The translations under genes were made by a program, and so were the position numbers. DNA of 64,000 nucleotides from Chryseobacterium lathyri (GTDB lineage: Bacteria; Bacteroidota; Bacteroidia; Flavobacteriales; Weeksellaceae). Each line of letters starts with the position of its first letter. Position 1 is the first letter of the stretch. The notes beneath the pieces are model-generated. The model did no database searches and was not told the DNA's origin. It was given only the letters and a program-made list of their open reading frames with translations. Positions 18,039 through 25,913 of this stretch are shown here, one piece after another. The DNA is taken from positions 186,001-250,000 of the forward strand of contig NZ_QNFY01000001.1 in NCBI RefSeq assembly GCF_003290185.1, written 5' to 3'.

Positions 18039-18604
18039 TGAAAGGTTTAATTATATGTTTAGGAATGTTTGTTGTGTTTTCTTGCAAAGCACAACAAACC
18101 TACCCTCTTAATACAGATTTTGAAGAAATACCGCAAGGTTCTTATTTAAAAGATTTAAATAATGAATTAACACCCTATACAGGAGAATATAAAGCTAATT
18201 TTCAAGGAAATGAAATTGTATTATTTATTAGCAAAGAAACAATGAAGTTTTTTAAATCATTAAACATTTATCAAGATGTACTATCAGTTAGATACATTGT
18301 TAAAAATTCAGCTGGAAATATCCTTCAAAATACACAAAATATGATTTTTGAACCTAATCAACTTCGACATACAATATATAGTCACGGAACATATCCTAGC
18401 AAAAATATTGTATGGTTTAATTACGGAGGTACAAATTGTAAGGTTGGTTGGGGAAGTATAGAACTAAAGAAAATAAATTCTACGCAAATTTCATGGGAAT
18501 ATAGGCCCAATGATATTATCCTTGATGACACCAGATGTCCCCCAGGAACAGATATAAATATTTATCTTCCGGAAACAAAAGATTTAATCTTTACTAAGCA
18601 ATAG
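18038..18604 (+). CDS. DUF6705-like lipoprotein, paralogue 3 (GTG start)
   Basis: The 188-aa protein begins with a GTG that shares its first base with the preceding stop (TAGTG), again implying coupled translation. The lipobox is FSCKAQQ. It has LNIYQDVLSVRYIVKN, NYGGTNCKVGWG and the invariant C-terminal tail. The DNA of the last 110 bp is almost identical to that of paralogue 2, which points to recent duplication or gene conversion. The function is unknown. Confidence 0.73.
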   Translation: MKGLIICLGMFVVFSCKAQQTYPLNTDFEEIPQGSYLKDLNNELTPYTGEYKANFQGNEIVLFISKETMKFFKSLNIYQDVLSVRYIVKNSAGNILQNTQNMIFEPNQLRHTIYSHGTYPSKNIVWFNYGGTNCKVGWGSIELKKINSTQISWEYRPNDIILDDTRCPPGTDINIYLPETKDLIFTKQ

Positions 18605-18677
18605 ATAAACTTTGAAAACTAAGTTTTTATTAAGATGCAACATTAATTATCGTTGATATTGACTAAATTTATCATTG

Positions 18678-19154
18678 ATGAAAGGTAAACTATTAATTAT
18701 ATTAACATTCCTTATAAGTTTCTTGTCTTTTTCTCAAGAAATTAACAAAATAGAATTTCATTATTCTAATTCAGTAATTATTGGAAGTGAAACTAATATA
18801 ATTTTTGAATCTGTTAAAAAGAACAGGAGAAATAGAGTTAAGATTATAACCGAGCGGAAAAATGATTTTTTCACTCAAAAAATCACTCAAAAAAAGTTTT
18901 TAAAATTGTGTAAAGCAATTTCAAAAATTAATACTGTTACATATAATTTAATTAAGGGAAAAGATTCAATAAAGTATAACTGTATCGATGGTTCTGATAT
19001 AATTATCACAACTTTTCAAAATAATATAAAAAAGCAATATTTTATAGAATGTTTAGCATCAGTGGATAAAGATTCTCATGACAGAAAAGACTTTTGGTAC
19101 GCTGTTCAACTTATTGCAGAAAGTGTAGGAATAAGAATTGAAGATTTATATTAA
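18678..19154 (+). CDS. Small secreted protein of unknown function
   Basis: Start chosen at the ATG at 18678; a TTG lies one codon earlier. The 158-aa product has a signal peptide (residues 1-20, ending FLSFSQ) and no lipobox. The mature part is basic and AT-rich in codons, with KIITERKNDFF, SKINTVTYNLIKGKDS and a C-terminal FWYAVQLIAESVGIRIE. I do not recognise the family. It is the last gene of the lipoprotein cluster, about 75 bp after paralogue 3 and 140 bp before a terminator. Confidence 0.65.
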   Translation: MKGKLLIILTFLISFLSFSQEINKIEFHYSNSVIIGSETNIIFESVKKNRRNRVKIITERKNDFFTQKITQKKFLKLCKAISKINTVTYNLIKGKDSIKYNCIDGSDIIITTFQNNIKKQYFIECLASVDKDSHDRKDFWYAVQLIAESVGIRIEDLY

Positions 19155-19295
19155 TAAACTGAAATTTAAAAAAATAATAAAACAATTTTGTAAGTCTCTC
19201 TTGAAACTGGACAGAAATAATTAAAAATATTAATGGAAAGGACTTATATAAATGAATAAGAGAAATCCAATATTACTAAAAGTAAAATAAAGTAT

Positions 19296-19321
19296 AAACC
19301 GCTTCAAAAAGCGGTTTTTTA
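19296..19321 (+). terminator. Terminator of the 15.4-19.2 kb cluster
   Basis: An AAACCGCTT/AAGCGGTTT stem with a four-base loop is followed by a T-run. Confidence 0.87.
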
Positions 19322-19337
19322 TTTGCAGGTAAATCAC

Positions 19338-19345
19338 TATTTTTG
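19338..19345 (+). promoter_or_regulatory. Putative -7 box (TATTTTTG) of the LolD-like gene
   Basis: TATTTTTG matches TAnnTTTG and ends only four bases before the ATG, so a transcript from it would be leaderless or nearly so. Confidence 0.4.
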
Positions 19346-19349
19346 AATC

Positions 19350-20018
19350 ATGATTAAAGCGAGTAATGTCCATAAATTTTATGGAAATTTAGAAGTACTG
19401 AAAGGAGTTGATATTCACATTAAAACAGGTGAAGTGGTTTCTATTGTAGGCGAATCCGGGGCAGGGAAGTCTACGTTGCTTCAGATCTTGGGAACGCTGG
19501 ATCATCCCAGCAATTCCAATAAATACAACACCGAAATCAGCATTGCAGGCGAGTCTTTCATTAATATGAATGATAAGCAGCTTTCCAAATTCAGAAACCA
19601 GAACATTGGTTTTGTCTTTCAGTTTCACCAGCTTCTTCCGGAATTTACTGCTTTAGAAAATGTTTTGCTTCCGACAAAAATTGGAGGTGCCAATGAAAAG
19701 GAGGCCTTAGATAAAGCATATGCCTTATTTGAAGATCTTAAAATAGAACAGAGACTGCATCATAAGCCCAACCAGTTATCCGGAGGAGAGGCACAAAGGG
19801 TAGCCGTAGCAAGAGCCCTGATCAATTCTCCCAAGATTATTTTTGCAGATGAGCCTACAGGAAACTTAGACTCAAAAAATGCGGATGATCTTCACAGGTT
19901 ATTTTTTGATCTTAGGGATAAATACAACCAGACTTTTGTTATTGTAACCCACAACCCAAACCTTGCCGAGATCACAGACCGTAAACTGGTTATGAAAGAT
20001 GGAATGATCATCGAATAA
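19350..20018 (+). CDS. ABC transporter ATP-binding protein, LolD-like
   Basis: The 222-aa ATPase has Walker [10 protein letters not shown], a Q-loop in [17 protein letters not shown], signature [15 protein letters not shown], Walker [14 protein letters not shown] and the H-loop VTHNPNLA. The [11 protein letters not shown] text after the Q-loop is typical of the LolD/MacB group, which drives lipoprotein release or export with separate FtsX-like permeases. No permease is adjacent, so the partner is elsewhere. It is co-directional with the L,D-transpeptidase gene 16 bp downstream. Confidence 0.9.
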   Translation: MIKASNVHKFYGNLEVLKGVDIHIKTGEVVSIVGESGAGKSTLLQILGTLDHPSNSNKYNTEISIAGESFINMNDKQLSKFRNQNIGFVFQFHQLLPEFTALENVLLPTKIGGANEKEALDKAYALFEDLKIEQRLHHKPNQLSGGEAQRVAVARALINSPKIIFADEPTGNLDSKNADDLHRLFFDLRDKYNQTFVIVTHNPNLAEITDRKLVMKDGMIIE

Positions 20019-20034
20019 AAATCATCTTACCTCA

Positions 20035-20613
20035 ATGAAAAGATTTATTTTCCTGTTCCTTTTTATGATTTCCTGCTCCAAAGCTGAGTCTCAGGAAAGT
20101 AATGCTTCCGGTAGTCTTCCGGCAGCAAAGGTCCTGGAAATTAAAAATTTTGTGAAAGAGAAGAGCTATAACCAGGATATTGCTGTTTTTATCAATTTTA
20201 AGATTCATTCCGGGAAATACCGTTACTTTGTTTATGATCTGAAAAACGATAAAATATTGCAGAAAGCAATTGTTTCACATGGTTCAGGTTCGGTTATTAA
20301 GAATTTAGATGTTCTGAAATTCAGCAATACAGAAGGATCCTACCAGTCTTCACTGGGAAAGTATGAAATCCTGAACAGCTATAACGGAAAATTTGGAAAA
20401 GCTTACAGGCTAAACGGTCTGGATATTGATAACAGCAATGCGATGCAAAGGGCAATAGTCCTGCATTCTTTCGGATGCATTCCGGATCAGGAATCTCCGG
20501 CTCCTGCCTGCTTAAGCTTAGGATGTCCTATGCTCTCTGCCAATGCGTTGGTTCAGACGGCCCACTATCTCGACAAGTCAAAATATCCGGTGATATTGTA
20601 TGCATTTTATTAA
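20035..20613 (+). CDS. Murein L,D-transpeptidase catalytic-domain (YkuD_2-like) lipoprotein
   Basis: The 192-aa protein has a signal peptide ending in a lipobox (ISC). The domain matches the murein L,D-transpeptidase catalytic domain family: AVFINFKIHSGKYRYFVYD, the SHGSGS strand, GSYQSSLGKYEIL, then IVLHSFGCIP and LSLGCPML, with the likely catalytic Cys in GCPML and a His in VLHSF. It would act on peptidoglycan or attach proteins to it in the periplasm. It lies downstream of the LolD-like gene and upstream of radC. Confidence 0.82.
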   Translation: MKRFIFLFLFMISCSKAESQESNASGSLPAAKVLEIKNFVKEKSYNQDIAVFINFKIHSGKYRYFVYDLKNDKILQKAIVSHGSGSVIKNLDVLKFSNTEGSYQSSLGKYEILNSYNGKFGKAYRLNGLDIDNSNAMQRAIVLHSFGCIPDQESPAPACLSLGCPMLSANALVQTAHYLDKSKYPVILYAFY

Positions 20614-20647
20614 ATTGATTCCTTATTTATAACTTTATAACACACAA

Positions 20648-21325
20648 ATGACCATAAAATTCCTTGCCGAAGACGATAGGCCCAGAGAAAAATTTTTGCT
20701 GAAAGGAAAGAATTCCCTTTCCGATTCTGAACTTCTGGCGATCATTATGGGTAGCGGAAGCAAGGACGAGAGTGCATTGGAGTTAGCAAGAAAAATCCTT
20801 GCTTCAGTAAACAACAGCTGGCACCAGTTGAGCCTTCTTTCCAATAAAGAACTTATGAAATTCAAAGGAATTGGGCAGGTAAAAGCTGTTTCCATCATTG
20901 CTGCATTAGAAATAGGAAAGAGAAGAACTGTTCAGGAAATACCTGAGAAAGCTGTGATATCCAATAGTGATGATGCATATTTTATCCTTAAAAACCAGTT
21001 ATCAGATTTAAGAACTGAAGAATTCTGGGCAATATTCCTGAATCAAAGCAATAAGGTAATTCATATCTCACAACTGACACAGGGTGGTATAAACCAGTCA
21101 ATCGTAGATGTAAGAATTTTGTTTAAAACAGCCTTGGACCATTTTTCAACAGGAATTATTATCGCGCACAATCATCCGTCGGGAAGCCTGAAACCCAGTA
21201 AAGAGGATATCAACATTACAAAAAAAATAAATGAGGCAGGGAAAACATTAAGCATACAGCTTTTAGACCATATCATTGTGACGCAGGATGCCTACTTTAG
21301 TTTCTCAGATGAAGGATTATTATGA
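20648..21325 (+). CDS. radC: RadC/JAB-domain DNA repair family protein
   Basis: The 225-aa protein has the full RadC plan. A helix-hairpin-helix region (about 30-75, with MKFKGIGQVKAVSI) is followed by the JAMM domain with Glu in EEFWAIFL, the HNHPSGSLKPSKEDI ligand motif and the DHIIVTQDAYFSFSDEG end. Despite its name, the role of the family in repair is not established. Its last codon overlaps the next ATG (ATGA). It is a useful in-window reference for the JAMM-like motif at 16.4 kb. Confidence 0.95.
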   Translation: MTIKFLAEDDRPREKFLLKGKNSLSDSELLAIIMGSGSKDESALELARKILASVNNSWHQLSLLSNKELMKFKGIGQVKAVSIIAALEIGKRRTVQEIPEKAVISNSDDAYFILKNQLSDLRTEEFWAIFLNQSNKVIHISQLTQGGINQSIVDVRILFKTALDHFSTGIIIAHNHPSGSLKPSKEDINITKKINEAGKTLSIQLLDHIIVTQDAYFSFSDEGLL

Positions 21326-22233
21326 TTAGAAGACTGAAATATAACGAGATTGATTTTAAAAAATATACTGACAGTCTGGAAAAGTCAGAACAGAGGAAAT
21401 ATTCAGCATCAAAAAGCTTTTTAGATGTGACGACGGATAAGCAATGGGATGTTTTGGTGTATAATGATTATAATGCTGTAATGCCTGTTCCTTTTATCCT
21501 TAAAAAAGGAATTAAAATTGTGCATAATCCGTTGATATGCCAACAGCTTGGCGTTTTTTCAGAAAAAGATGATAAGAAAATCAATGAAAAATTTTTGTAT
21601 TTTCTCCAGAAAAATTACCTGATAAGAGCTTATCATTTTAATGAAACCAATAGTTTTGATTCAAAGCTAAAGACAAAGAAGAATTTTCTTTTATATCCTA
21701 ATGAATATGCTAAAGTATTTGCTAAATATTCTCCCAAAAGAAAAAGAAAACTGAGATTGGATGATGAAGTGACGGAAAATTCAGAGCTTAAGGAAATACA
21801 GTACAAAGAAGCAGAAATTTTCATAAAAAACAATGTGATAGGGCTGGATAAAGAACATGATACAGACACTCTACTGAAAACGCTTGAAACATTTCATGCA
21901 TCAAAGCATTTAAAATTTCTGGCCTTTTATTATCATCACGAAATCACTAATATGATCGCCATTTATTCGGATTACGATACCATTGCTCTTTTAGGAACCT
22001 TTAATGATAAAAAATATATTAAAATGGCCGGGGCATCTACGCTTATTGATCACGTAATCAAAGAGAATATTGAAAATTTTATTTTTGATTTTGAAGGAGG
22101 AAACCTTCCGAGTATTGAGGAGTTTTTCAGAGGCTTCCGACCGGAATTAAAACACTACGCAGTTATAGAAAATTCTAAAAAGACATTGATCAGGGATTTT
22201 GCCCGTTTTCTAATGAGAGGTAAACTTTCTTAA
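21322..22233 (+). CDS. FemAB/GNAT-like acyltransferase, unassigned
   Basis: The 303-aa protein overlaps radC by four bases. The text resembles the FemAB-like double GNAT fold: an N-terminal half ending at about 110 with the FNETNSFDSK segment, a central helix with KYSPKRKRKLR, and a C-terminal half with FLAFYYHHEITNMIAIY, TIALLGTFNDKKYIKMAGAS and FIFDFEGGNLPSIEEFFRGF. The last motif is common in this group. The substrate is unknown. No signal or membrane segment is present. Confidence in the fold is moderate. Confidence 0.68.
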   Translation: MIRRLKYNEIDFKKYTDSLEKSEQRKYSASKSFLDVTTDKQWDVLVYNDYNAVMPVPFILKKGIKIVHNPLICQQLGVFSEKDDKKINEKFLYFLQKNYLIRAYHFNETNSFDSKLKTKKNFLLYPNEYAKVFAKYSPKRKRKLRLDDEVTENSELKEIQYKEAEIFIKNNVIGLDKEHDTDTLLKTLETFHASKHLKFLAFYYHHEITNMIAIYSDYDTIALLGTFNDKKYIKMAGASTLIDHVIKENIENFIFDFEGGNLPSIEEFFRGFRPELKHYAVIENSKKTLIRDFARFLMRGKLS

Positions 22234-22324
22234 GATGAATATCATGTCTATTTCGTTATTTAGAATGATTTTAATTAAATATTATTCCGTACCTTTATAA
22301 AGTATTTATCCTAATAATCCAGCC

Positions 22325-23257
22325 ATGCTAAAGCAGATCCGTTATTATAAACTGCCCTATATTATTTATAATTTTTTTAATAAGAAGAAATTACAGCATA
22401 ATATCCCCTTGTATAAAAAGTATGGCCTCAAAAAAAACTACTATTCCAGCATTTCCAGCACTGATTTTGCCCATCTTCCGGCTTCAAAAAGAGGAATAGA
22501 CCAGAATAGACTTGTTGACACTACGTTTTTCAAAGAACTTAATGCTGAAAATAAACAAAGTGCCCTCCAGTATGATGAAAACGGATACATGATTGTAAGA
22601 AATTTCATTAGTCCAGATGATGCAGACAGGATCAATAATGAAATTGAAAAGCTGATGGAAAATGGCACCCTTAAATTTATTTACGGAGGAAAGCTGATGT
22701 TTGCCATTCATCATTCTGAAATCATTAAAAATATTGGAAATGATAAGAACCTGCTGGATTTTCTGTCTGTCCTTTTAGATGGTAAGGCAAAGCTTTTCCA
22801 GAGTATCAACTTCATTAATGGCAGCCAGCAGAAAACGCATTCTGACAGTATTCATATGACGACTTATCCTCTAGGCGGGCTTTTGGGAGTATGGATTGCA
22901 TTAGAGGATGTGGATGAAACCAATGGTGCACTACATTATATTCCTAAAAGTCATAAACTTCCTTATTTCCTTAATTCTGATTATGAGAATGAAGGTAGTG
23001 CATTTAAAATCGGTAAAAAAAGCTACCGTGCCTATGAAGAGTTTTTGGAATCTAAAGTCAGAGAACTTGGTCTGAAAAAAGAAATATTTAAAGCAAAAAA
23101 AGGGGATATGCTAATATGGCATGCCAATATCCTTCACGGTGGAGAACCGCATACAGACAAAAACAAAACCAGGAAAAGCCTTGTCTATCACTTTTTTGAT
23201 GAAAACAGTGTATGTTATCATGAAGTAACGCAAAGACCTGCCCTGTTTGAATTGTAA
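22325..23257 (+). CDS. Phytanoyl-CoA dioxygenase (PhyH) family protein
   Basis: The 310-aa protein has the Fe(II)/2-oxoglutarate oxygenase facial triad: His172-x-Asp174 in KTHSDSIHM and His271 in ANILHGG, with a likely 2-oxoglutarate-binding Arg283 in TRKSLVYHF. Other PhyH elements are GYMIVRNFISPDDADRINNE near residue 88 and VWIALEDVDETNGALHYIPK near 190. Substrates in the family range from phytanoyl-CoA to small metabolites, so the substrate is open. It lies in a run of plus-strand genes without clear pathway partners. Confidence 0.9.
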   Translation: MLKQIRYYKLPYIIYNFFNKKKLQHNIPLYKKYGLKKNYYSSISSTDFAHLPASKRGIDQNRLVDTTFFKELNAENKQSALQYDENGYMIVRNFISPDDADRINNEIEKLMENGTLKFIYGGKLMFAIHHSEIIKNIGNDKNLLDFLSVLLDGKAKLFQSINFINGSQQKTHSDSIHMTTYPLGGLLGVWIALEDVDETNGALHYIPKSHKLPYFLNSDYENEGSAFKIGKKSYRAYEEFLESKVRELGLKKEIFKAKKGDMLIWHANILHGGEPHTDKNKTRKSLVYHFFDENSVCYHEVTQRPALFEL

Positions 23258-23304
23258 TTACTATAAAAACACCTGAATAATAGCAGCTGAAAGAATAGTT
23301 TTTT

Positions 23305-23312
23305 TACTTTTG
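23305..23312 (+). promoter_or_regulatory. Putative -7 box (TACTTTTG) of the 23.3 kb gene
   Basis: TACTTTTG fits TAnnTTTG, 30 bp before the ATG at 23342. Confidence 0.45.
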
Positions 23313-23341
23313 CATCCTTAACAGAATAAACTCAAACGCAG

Positions 23342-24505
23342 ATGAAAAAAACTGGAAATATTCTTGTTTTTATTTTTTCGATCTATGTATGCCTGATGTC
23401 CTACTATTTGTATACCCATCAGTATTATAATGCAGATTTAGAAGCCTACATGGGCCTTATTTACAAAACTGAACATTCCGATCTTAAAATAGAAGATATT
23501 CATAAAAAAGTTTATACAGAATTAAAAAATATAAATCCTAAACTTTCTGAAATTTCCAAAGCTGAAGAAATTGCAATAGGGGGAAACACTTATTATTATA
23601 CGCTGTCAAAAAATCCCAAAGCTTATGAAGAAGAACTTCAGCTGTTCTCTGTGAAACCATTTTATAATTTTGTGAACCTGATGTTTTATAAATTAGGTTT
23701 TAATGTTTTAACCTCAATATCTTTAACCTCAATATTTTCTTATGTTTTTATCATTACTTTAATATTTGGGTTCCTGATCAGGATTTTAAAGAATTACCCT
23801 TTAGCATTCATTATAACGGTCATTATTTCATTATTCAAACCTCTTTTGGAGGCAAGCCGGTATGCTTCGGCAGACAGTTTAGCCTGTTTAATGCTTCTGT
23901 TAAGTTTTTATACCTTTATAATTAAGAAAAATCATCTTGCAGCAACGGTTTTTGCGATGCTCTGTGTTTTAACAAGACCAGAATATTTTATTTTATATTC
24001 ACTTCTTTATATTCTGATTTATTTTTATAAAAACACCCTTCAGATTAAAACAGCGCAAGTATTTTTATCTTACGGATATATCTTCCTTTCCTTTTTTCTG
24101 ATCCAGTATTTCAATCAGATTTCATGGTCTGTTTTATTTATGAATCAGTTTACAAAAGTTCAGATTTATCCGATATCGAATCCTGATCCGTTCTATTTTC
24201 CGGATTATGTGAATTTTATAAAAAAAACAATGATGCTGGACTTTAACGGATCATATTTCCCGCTGCTTTTATTGTTTATCGTTATTATTCTGGCCAATAA
24301 ATTTTCTTTGAACAGCAAAAAAAGCTGGGCTCAATGCTTGTTTTTCGGAGCTGTTTATGCAGCAGTTTTTGTAAGATATCTGGTTTTTCCAAGCCTGGCC
24401 AACAGAATGATGATAGGTTTTTATCTGATCATTGTTCTGTCTCTCATCTATATTCAGAATTCTAAGACTGATATATTTAAAAACTCTTTAGAAGCCGGAA
24501 AATAA
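23342..24505 (+). CDS. Multi-pass membrane protein of unknown function
   Basis: The 387-aa protein has about nine or ten hydrophobic helices. The first (1-26) is followed by an extracytoplasmic loop of about 90 residues, and the rest are closely packed, ending in FPSLANRMMIGFYLIIVLSL. The layout is reminiscent of GT-C glycosyltransferases of the ArnT/PMT type, but I see no diagnostic motif (the usual loop-1 Asp/Glu pair is not clear). The preceding -7 box suggests it starts its own unit. Confidence 0.7.
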   Translation: MKKTGNILVFIFSIYVCLMSYYLYTHQYYNADLEAYMGLIYKTEHSDLKIEDIHKKVYTELKNINPKLSEISKAEEIAIGGNTYYYTLSKNPKAYEEELQLFSVKPFYNFVNLMFYKLGFNVLTSISLTSIFSYVFIITLIFGFLIRILKNYPLAFIITVIISLFKPLLEASRYASADSLACLMLLLSFYTFIIKKNHLAATVFAMLCVLTRPEYFILYSLLYILIYFYKNTLQIKTAQVFLSYGYIFLSFFLIQYFNQISWSVLFMNQFTKVQIYPISNPDPFYFPDYVNFIKKTMMLDFNGSYFPLLLLFIVIILANKFSLNSKKSWAQCLFFGAVYAAVFVRYLVFPSLANRMMIGFYLIIVLSLIYIQNSKTDIFKNSLEAGK

Positions 24506-24509
24506 TTAG

Positions 24510-24517
24510 TAATTTTG
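24510..24517 (+). promoter_or_regulatory. Putative -7 box (TAATTTTG) of the 24.5 kb gene
   Basis: TAATTTTG fits TAnnTTTG, 12 bases before the ATG at 24530. Confidence 0.4.
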
Positions 24518-24529
24518 CGGTCTAAAATT

Positions 24530-25042
24530 ATGGCTAATTTTTCAGAATATCTACCGTATGCTTTTGCATTAATTATCGCAATTCCGTTTTTGGTTTTGCT
24601 GAGACAATTCGTACACTCGTACATTACCCTTAAAAATCAGGAGATCAAGCTTCTTTCCGTGAAATCAAACGCTGAAAACAAAGCACATTCCTATGAAAGA
24701 ATGACCCTCTTTTTAGAAAGAATAAAACCGTCGAATATCATCCAGAAATTTGATAAAGGTCTGGCAGTACACGAGTTTATTTTCCTTACAGAAAAAACCA
24801 TTAATGAGGAGTTTGAGTACAATTCTTCACAACAGCTATATATTACAAAAGGCTCATGGAAGAATATTGTAGACTCAAAAAATGCTTTGATCGATTTACT
24901 TCATAAAACATATGATGGTCTGAATGGAAATGCAGATCTTGAAGAGTTCAAAACCATTTTCATTATGAACTATATGGAAGGCGATGACTATATTGCTGCT
25001 ACCATAGAAGACCTTAGAAGAGAAATTTTAATTATAACTTAA
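24530..25042 (+). CDS. Conserved-looking small membrane-anchored protein of unknown function
   Basis: Start taken at the ATG at 24530; a TTG five codons earlier lies inside the likely promoter. The 170-aa product has one N-terminal membrane helix (YAFALIIAIPFLVLL) and a cytoplasmic-looking domain, with ERMTLFLERIKPSNII, VHEFIFLTEKTINEEFEYN and the C-terminal DYIAATIEDLRREIL. I recognise the layout from Bacteroidota but cannot name a function. It lies 16 bp before the soluble pyrophosphatase gene and is probably co-transcribed with it. Confidence 0.78.
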   Translation: MANFSEYLPYAFALIIAIPFLVLLRQFVHSYITLKNQEIKLLSVKSNAENKAHSYERMTLFLERIKPSNIIQKFDKGLAVHEFIFLTEKTINEEFEYNSSQQLYITKGSWKNIVDSKNALIDLLHKTYDGLNGNADLEEFKTIFIMNYMEGDDYIAATIEDLRREILIIT

Positions 25043-25058
25043 AAATAACAAATAAATA

Positions 25059-25670
25059 ATGATTCCAAATTTTAAAGCACATCCATGGCATGGGGTTTCT
25101 GCAGGAGAAGATGCGCCAAATGTTGTAAACGTATTCGTGGAAATCGTTCCTTCAGATACTATTAAATATGAAGTAGATAAAGAAACCGGATTTTTGAAGG
25201 TTGACAGACCTCAGAAATTTTCCAATATTATTCCCGCTTTATACGGATTTGTTCCAAGAACATACTGCCATAATGAAGTTATGAAATTAGCTGTAGAAGC
25301 TGGCGCTGATGATGTGACGGAAGGTGATCATGATCCGCTTGATATCTGTGTGTTAAGCTCTCACAATATTCATTCAGGAGGGTTATTAATGGAAGCTATT
25401 CCAATCGGTGGATTCAAAATGATCGATGGAGGAGAAGCAGATGACAAAATTGTTGCTGTAATGATTGGTGACCACGCTTTTGGACATTTCAGAGATATTT
25501 CTGAACTTCCGGAAGCTGAAGTGAAAAGATTAATGCACTACTTCTTAACGTATAAAAATTTACCGGATGAGCCTGCAAAATGTAGAATTCATGAGGTATA
25601 TGGAGCTGAGCATGCTAAAAAAGTGATCAAAGCTTCTCAAAAAGATTACGCAGAAAAATTCGGAGGCTAA
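25059..25670 (+). CDS. ppa: Soluble inorganic pyrophosphatase (family I)
   Basis: The 203-aa protein has the family I residues: KYEVDKETGFLKVDRP (active-site Lys and Arg-rich strand), YGFVPRTYC, and the metal-binding block EGDHDPLDICVLS. The late Lys/Tyr region is LTYKNLP. It hydrolyses PPi to phosphate in the cytosol, pulling biosynthetic reactions forward. A strong terminator follows. The membrane pyrophosphatase gene is next, 240 bp downstream. Confidence 0.95.
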   Translation: MIPNFKAHPWHGVSAGEDAPNVVNVFVEIVPSDTIKYEVDKETGFLKVDRPQKFSNIIPALYGFVPRTYCHNEVMKLAVEAGADDVTEGDHDPLDICVLSSHNIHSGGLLMEAIPIGGFKMIDGGEADDKIVAVMIGDHAFGHFRDISELPEAEVKRLMHYFLTYKNLPDEPAKCRIHEVYGAEHAKKVIKASQKDYAEKFGG

Positions 25671-25694
25671 AAAATAGCATTTCCAACTCATAAT

Positions 25695-25724
25695 AAAGGC
25701 AGATGAATTTCATCTGCCTTTATT
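25695..25724 (+). terminator. Terminator of ppa
   Basis: A 12-bp perfect stem (AAAGGCAGATGA/TCATCTGCCTTT) with a three-base loop is followed by a T-rich tail. Confidence 0.9.
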
Positions 25725-25913
25725 TGTTTAATAAGCATCTTTTTTGATAGAGGATAAAAACTTAAATATATTAATGCTTTCCCGGAATAGCACCTTTTTA
25801 TGCTGTTTCAAATTTTCAGAAAATATATTATAGAATCAGACTTAATAAAACCATAGAATTTTTGTTATATTTATAAAACTAATTACTATTTATTAATATT
25901 AAAATAATAAACT

